A DNA stretch of 9,097 nt, taken from Chloroflexota bacterium. Its GTDB lineage: Bacteria > Chloroflexota > Dehalococcoidia > Dehalococcoidales > WRFJ01. The notes under the pieces are model-generated. The model searched no databases and was not told the origin of the DNA. It saw only the letters and a list, made by a program, of their open reading frames with translations. Shown piece by piece: positions 5,853 to 9,097 of this stretch (its first letter is position 1; every line of letters begins with the position of its first letter). The stretch lies in the NCBI GenBank assembly GCA_009778865.1, contig WRFJ01000027.1, forward strand, positions 1-9,097, given 5' to 3'. A program made the translations under genes and the position numbers.

Positions 5853-6843
5853 TCTTTTACTGTTAATTTTAACCGTCACCATGGCGCTGGCTTTTGGTTT
5901 TACCAACGGCATGAACGATGCAGCCAACGTCATGGCCACACCCATTTATACCCGTGCCATGACACCTAAACAAGCTGTCATTGTAGCCGGCATTTGCAAT
6001 TTTGTGGGTGCTATTACTGGCACAGCTGTAGCTATAACTATTAGCAAAGGTATAGTGCCCAACGATGAAATGACATATTCTGTCATTATCGGTGCATTAT
6101 GCGCGGTTGTTTTATGGGGTATTATTGCTACTAAAATGGGACGCCCTATTTCTTTAACTCACAGTCTAGTATCAGCTCTGGCTTTTTCTGGTGTAGCCGC
6201 AGCAGGTTTTGGCGGTATACAATGGTCAGGCATGCTTACCATAGGTTTGGCCGTTATCTGCGCTCCGCTTTTGGGCTTTGGAGCCGCCGCTATACTAATG
6301 GTTATTATTTATTGGATATTTCAACGCGCCAATCCTTCCAAAATTAACACTGCTTTTTCACGCGGCCAATGGTTTGCCAGTGCTTTTATGGCCTATGCCC
6401 ATGGTAAAAATGACGGCCAGGGACCGGTGGGCATCATTTTAATTGCCTTTATACTTTTTACCGGCGATGCCGCAATGTGGGACGAGGCTATTCCTATGTG
6501 GATCAAAGTTATATCCGGTCTCTCTATTGCTGCTGGCACAGCGATTGGCGGTTGGCGAGTGATTAAAACTTTAGGTATGAAAGTCACCAATTTACGCATG
6601 GTGCAGGGTTTTGCCGCTCAAGTAGGCGGCGCCTCTATAATAGAGCTGGCTTCTTGGCTGGGCATCCCCGTTTCCACCACTCATTGCATTACTGCTTCTG
6701 TGATGGGCGTAGGAGTAGTTAAACGTCCGTCAGCTGTACGCTGGGGTTTGGCCAAAGATATAATTCTGACTTGGCTCGTAACTTTCCCTCTCTGTGGTTC
6801 TTTAGGTTTTATCGCAACTTCAATTTTAAATTTCTTCATTTAA
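5845..6843 (+). CDS. PiT-family inorganic phosphate (or sulfate) permease
   Basis: This polytopic inner-membrane symporter of the PHO4/PiT family probably takes up phosphate with H+ or Na+. The 332-residue protein shows the two inverted family repeats: FTNGMNDAANVMAT (19-32) with PISLTHS (101-107), and AHGKNDGQG (185-193) with GIPVSTTHC (273-281). I prefer ATG 5845, which overlaps the upstream stop by 8 bases. A TTG at 5833 is in frame, but lies only 1 to 2 bases from the Shine-Dalgarno GAGGGG (5826-5831); from ATG 5845 the gap is about 13 bases, long but workable, and coupling to the DUF47 gene would help. The DUF47 partner favours phosphate, but PiT homologues that carry sulfate (CysP) exist and cannot be excluded by sequence. 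Confidence 0.93.
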   Translation: MLDLLLLILTVTMALAFGFTNGMNDAANVMATPIYTRAMTPKQAVIVAGICNFVGAITGTAVAITISKGIVPNDEMTYSVIIGALCAVVLWGIIATKMGRPISLTHSLVSALAFSGVAAAGFGGIQWSGMLTIGLAVICAPLLGFGAAAILMVIIYWIFQRANPSKINTAFSRGQWFASAFMAYAHGKNDGQGPVGIILIAFILFTGDAAMWDEAIPMWIKVISGLSIAAGTAIGGWRVIKTLGMKVTNLRMVQGFAAQVGGASIIELASWLGIPVSTTHCITASVMGVGVVKRPSAVRWGLAKDIILTWLVTFPLCGSLGFIATSILNFFI

Positions 6844-6851
6844 TTTTATCA

Positions 6852-6887
6852 GCATAAAACACTCGTAGGCTGTTTGGAGATTTATGC
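6852..6887. repeat. Short inverted repeat after the permease gene
   Basis: GCATAAA (6852-6858) and TTTATGC (6881-6887) are exact reverse complements across 22 bases, starting 9 bases after the permease stop. There is no T-run behind it, so it is not a typical intrinsic terminator. It might act as a weak 3' end structure or be chance in AT-rich DNA. Confidence 0.25.
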
Positions 6888-6907
6888 AACTGCCCCAATA
6901 CTTGAAT

Positions 6908-6937
6908 TTGACTTTATAAAGCTATTATTGCTATTAT
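6908..6937 (+). promoter_or_regulatory. Promoter of the ferredoxin-HisH-oxidoreductase operon
   Basis: TTGACT (6908-6913), 18 bases, then TATTAT (6932-6937), each matching the consensus at five of six positions. The predicted transcription start is near 6944, about 38 bases before the ferredoxin ATG. It separates this operon from the permease pair upstream. Confidence 0.6.
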
Positions 6938-6940
6938 TTA

Positions 6941-6958
6941 ACGGCAAATCATTGCCGT
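6941..6958. promoter_or_regulatory. Perfect dyad at the predicted transcription start (operator candidate)
   Basis: ACGGCAA (6941-6947), ATCA, TTGCCGT (6952-6958) form an exact 7-bp inverted repeat with a 4-base centre. It begins 3 bases after the -10 box, so a bound protein would block RNA polymerase. In RNA it would be a hairpin at the 5' end of the message, 10 bases before the ribosome site AAAGGA (6968-6973). It is too short of U residues to be a terminator. It does not match the Rex or Fnr consensus as I know them. Confidence 0.55.
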
Positions 6959-6981
6959 ATATACACAAAAGGATTTAATTA

Positions 6982-7416
6982 ATGAAAAACATCGTTATGA
7001 AAGAAAGTGCCTGCTTAGCCTGTGGCTTATGCCGGGTTTATTGCCAGGTAAAACACTCTCCTACCACCGACGTGGTAAAGACTTTTCTACGCTATGAAGC
7101 GCCACAGCCGCGCCTGCGCATAGAAACTGATAGACCGGCATGTTTTTCCGTACGCTGCCAGCATTGCGAAGACCCAGAGTGTGTTAAAGGCTGTTTAACC
7201 GGCGCACTTTCTAAAGACTCGCTTACCGGCATAGTAGACGTAGATCATGATAAATGTATGGGCTGTTGGACTTGCACTTTGCTGTGCCCTTTTGGTTCTC
7301 TTATTAAAGATAAGAAGAGCGGCAAAATCAGTAAATGCAATTTATGCGCTGATAAAAGCGAGCCTCAATGTGTAAAATATTGCCCAAACGGCGCTTTGTT
7401 GGTAGCTGAGGTTTAA
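6982..7416 (+). CDS. CooF-like four-cluster 4Fe-4S ferredoxin subunit
   Basis: This 144-residue electron carrier belongs to the CooF/HycB/DMSO-reductase iron-sulfur subunit type. Sixteen cysteines fall into four motifs, enough for four [4Fe-4S] clusters: C11-C14-C17-C21, C59-C62-C67-C71, C92-C95-C98-C102, and C119-C122-C130-C134. C54 is an extra cysteine. There is no Tat or Sec signal, so it works in the cytoplasm. In known clusters of carbon monoxide dehydrogenases and related enzymes, CooF-like proteins pass electrons to an adjacent flavin NADH oxidoreductase, and such a gene follows here after hisH. The dehydrogenase it serves is not visible in the window. AAAGGA (6968-6973) is 8 bases before ATG 6982. 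Only 3 bases separate its stop from the next start. Confidence 0.88.
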   Translation: MKNIVMKESACLACGLCRVYCQVKHSPTTDVVKTFLRYEAPQPRLRIETDRPACFSVRCQHCEDPECVKGCLTGALSKDSLTGIVDVDHDKCMGCWTCTLLCPFGSLIKDKKSGKISKCNLCADKSEPQCVKYCPNGALLVAEV

Positions 7417-7419
7417 AAT

Positions 7420-8022
7420 ATGATCGCTATTGTCGATTACGGAGCCGGTAATATTAAAAGTGTAGCCAATGTTTTTACCAAACTGGGCGCTGATTTTATG
7501 GTAACCTCCGACCCACAAGTAATCGCCAAAAGTAAGGCTTGTGTTTTTCCAGGTGTAGGTGCTGCTGGTTTTACTATGCAAGCCCTCAAAGAAAGGGGCT
7601 TGGATAATGCCGTTAGGCGGGCTGCTGACTCTGGTAAACCGTTTTTAGCAGTATGTGTGGGTATGCAAACGCTATTTAGCCATAGTCAAGAAGATAATGC
7701 GACTTGTTTAGATATATTTAAAGGCACAGCGCAGCATTTTGCGCCTAATCTTAAAAGTCCACAGATAGGCTGGAATCAAGTACATTTTACTAAAGACTGC
7801 CCGCTATTTGAAGGTATAAGTAATGACAGCTACTTCTATTTTGTGCACAGCTATTACTGCGTGCCAACTAAGCCAAGTTTAACCTGCGCTACTTCCGACT
7901 ACGGTATAACCTACACCAGCGCTATTTGGCAAGACAATGTTTACGCCGTACAGTTTCACCCCGAAAAAAGTGGCTTTAACGGCATCAAAATATATTACAA
8001 TTTTATTAAACAAGTTAAGTAA
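7420..8022 (+). CDS. hisH: HisH-type class I glutamine amidotransferase
   Basis: The 200-residue protein reads as HisH throughout: MIAIVDYGAGNIKSV at the start, PGVG (44-47) for the oxyanion strand, FLAVCVGMQ with nucleophile C79, SPQIGWNQV (113-121), YFYFVHSYY (138-146), and VQFHPEKS (177-184) with H180 and E182. All triad residues are present. In histidine synthesis HisH makes ammonia from glutamine and passes it to HisF, which forms imidazole glycerol phosphate. Substitutions near the nucleophile (AVCVGM where GICLGM is common) and loss of the usual GLG before the F-K-G block (CLDIFKGT) suggest some divergence. No hisF or other his gene is seen; the neighbours are a ferredoxin and a flavoprotein. 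The Shine-Dalgarno GAGG (7408-7411) lies in the ferredoxin's last codons, indicating coupling. Either hisF lies elsewhere or this subunit feeds another enzyme. Confidence 0.88.
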   Translation: MIAIVDYGAGNIKSVANVFTKLGADFMVTSDPQVIAKSKACVFPGVGAAGFTMQALKERGLDNAVRRAADSGKPFLAVCVGMQTLFSHSQEDNATCLDIFKGTAQHFAPNLKSPQIGWNQVHFTKDCPLFEGISNDSYFYFVHSYYCVPTKPSLTCATSDYGITYTSAIWQDNVYAVQFHPEKSGFNGIKIYYNFIKQVK

Positions 8023-8036
8023 AAGGTGCGACAACA

Positions 8037-9097
8037 ATGATTAAATTTAAGTATGTTATAATCGGCAATTCGGCTGCCGGTATTGCTTCTGCCGAGGCTA
8101 TCAGAAGCAAGGATCAAGAAGGCACTTTGGCTATAATCTCTGATGAGCCGTATGCTGCCTACGGCCGTCCGCTGATATCAGAATTTTTAGCCACCCGCTG
8201 TGATATGAAAAGAATGCTCTACCGTCCCTTTGATTTCTATGAAAAAATTAAGGCCCGTACTTTTTTCGGTCATGCAGTAACAGATATAGACAGCGCTGCC
8301 AAAATTGTTAAAACCGATAATGGCCAAGAAATTGCATATGAAAAGTTACTATTGGCTACTGGCGGCAAACCCATAGTGCCACCCATTAAAGGCCTAAACC
8401 AAAAAAGCGTATATACTTTTACTAAACTTGATGATGCCAAAACTTTAGATGCCGTCATCAATAAAGGGCAAAAAGCCATCGTTATCGGCGGTGGCTTAAT
8501 AGGCTTGTCTTTGGCTGAGGCTTTAGTCAAAAGAAACGTTGAAGTAACTATTGTGGAGATGCGCGACCGCGTTTTAAATACTATTTTAGACGAAGAGGCT
8601 TCGGCCTTGGTTAAAGAGCGTTTAAACGAATACGGTATTAAAGTAATGACCAATAGTTCGGTGACCGAGGTTATTGAAGATCCTATGCGCACCGGTGTAG
8701 CCGGCGGTGTGGTAGTAGACGGTAAAATTACCATTAAAGCTGATATTATTTGTGCGGCCATCGGTGTGACCCCTAGAACTGATTTAGCTAAAATTGCTGG
8801 CATTGAGATAAACCGCGGCATCTTGGTCAACAAAAATATGCAAACTTCAAATTCCGATATATATGCTGCCGGAGATGTAACCGAAGCCTATGATTTTATG
8901 AACAACACTAATGCCGTTATTCCGGTATGGCCCAATGCTTATGCCCAAGGACGCATCGCCGGTCTTAATATGGCCGGTACGCTGTCCGAATATGACGGCG
9001 GTACCATACTTAATTCTCTTAAATACTTTAAACTGGCTGTTACTACTGCCGGCCAGATTGTACCTCCCGACGATAGTTACGAAGTTGTCTCCTGTCA
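8037..9097 (+). CDS. NADH/FAD-dependent oxidoreductase (FNOR-like), cut by window edge
   Basis: 353 codons are present and the frame is open at the window end. It belongs to the two-nucleotide-fold flavoproteins (pyridine nucleotide-disulfide oxidoreductase superfamily, near rubredoxin reductase and NirB N-termini). FAD-binding signature: IIGNSAAGIASAEAI (8-22). Y-x-x-YGRPLISEFL (39-51) has no redox-active cysteine, unlike coenzyme A disulfide reductases. LLLATGGKP (104-112) is the fold's hinge motif. The NAD site is VIGGGLIGLSLAEAL (149-163), with E174 at the end of the second strand, which favours NADH over NADPH. IYAAGDV (275-281) is the second FAD motif. In CooF-linked clusters such proteins exchange electrons between ferredoxin and NAD(H), and I infer that role here. 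AAGGTG (8023-8028) precedes ATG 8037 by 8 bases, 14 bases after the hisH stop, so it is in the same operon. Confidence 0.9.
   Translation, partial: MIKFKYVIIGNSAAGIASAEAIRSKDQEGTLAIISDEPYAAYGRPLISEFLATRCDMKRMLYRPFDFYEKIKARTFFGHAVTDIDSAAKIVKTDNGQEIAYEKLLLATGGKPIVPPIKGLNQKSVYTFTKLDDAKTLDAVINKGQKAIVIGGGLIGLSLAEALVKRNVEVTIVEMRDRVLNTILDEEASALVKERLNEYGIKVMTNSSVTEVIEDPMRTGVAGGVVVDGKITIKADIICAAIGVTPRTDLAKIAGIEINRGILVNKNMQTSNSDIYAAGDVTEAYDFMNNTNAVIPVWPNAYAQGRIAGLNMAGTLSEYDGGTILNSLKYFKLAVTTAGQIVPPDDSYEVVSC

Noticed and set aside
6393..6599. Minus-strand open frame inside the permease gene
   Set aside because: Antisense shadow of the PiT coding frame.
7342..7581. Minus-strand open frame over the ferredoxin-hisH junction
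   Set aside because: Antisense to two strongly supported genes.
8270..8833. 187-codon minus-strand open frame
   Set aside because: Lies wholly within the flavoprotein gene, whose motifs (GGGLIG and others) prove the plus frame; the Ser- and Thr-rich antisense product has no family.

Overview
The window looks like chromosomal DNA of an anaerobic, low-to-moderate GC bacterium. Shine-Dalgarno sites are Firmicutes-like (AGGAG, AAGGAG, AGGAGG) and the coding is dense. A NhaA-type antiporter, which is uncommon in ordinary Gram-positive Firmicutes but usual in two-membraned bacteria, together with a CooF-like ferredoxin and a flavin NADH oxidoreductase, fits a Negativicutes-like anaerobe best. This placement is an inference from gene content and protein style; no marker gene in the window proves it.

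Left part (1 to about 3560) is accessory and visibly richer in A and T. On the minus strand lies a set of envelope genes, transcribed from about 1969 towards 1: a secreted protein with a C-terminal hydrophobic tail (1058-1969), a membrane-anchored extracytoplasmic protein (432-1034), and the start of a lipoprotein (1-198, cut by the window edge). The last two are paralogues. A large imperfect inverted repeat (354-417) sits between them. Divergently on the plus strand are a MerR-family regulator with a GyrI-like ligand-binding domain (2312-3160) and a small CPCC-type cysteine-rich protein (3188-3421). The normal C-terminal end of the CPCC protein seems to have been replaced by out-of-frame DNA resembling the tail of an IS1595-type transposase.

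Right part (3557 to 9097) looks like core genome. It contains nhaA on the minus strand (3557-4912), then on the plus strand a DUF47/PhoU-like gene overlapping a PiT-family anion permease gene (5226-5852 and 5845-6843). Next comes a tightly packed redox operon: a four-cluster CooF-like ferredoxin (6982-7416), a HisH-type class I glutamine amidotransferase (7420-8022), and an NADH/FAD oxidoreductase of the FNOR type that runs off the window (8037-9097).

The two points most worth a second look are in the redox operon. A complete HisH with an intact catalytic triad sits between a ferredoxin and a flavoprotein with no HisF visible, and a perfect 7-bp dyad (ACGGCAA-N4-TTGCCGT) lies at the predicted transcription start of that operon. 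The other leads are the uncharacterised envelope gene set, the MerR operator-like dyad between -35 and -10, and the transposon-scarred CPCC gene. No CRISPR array, tRNA, rRNA or intact mobile element was seen.
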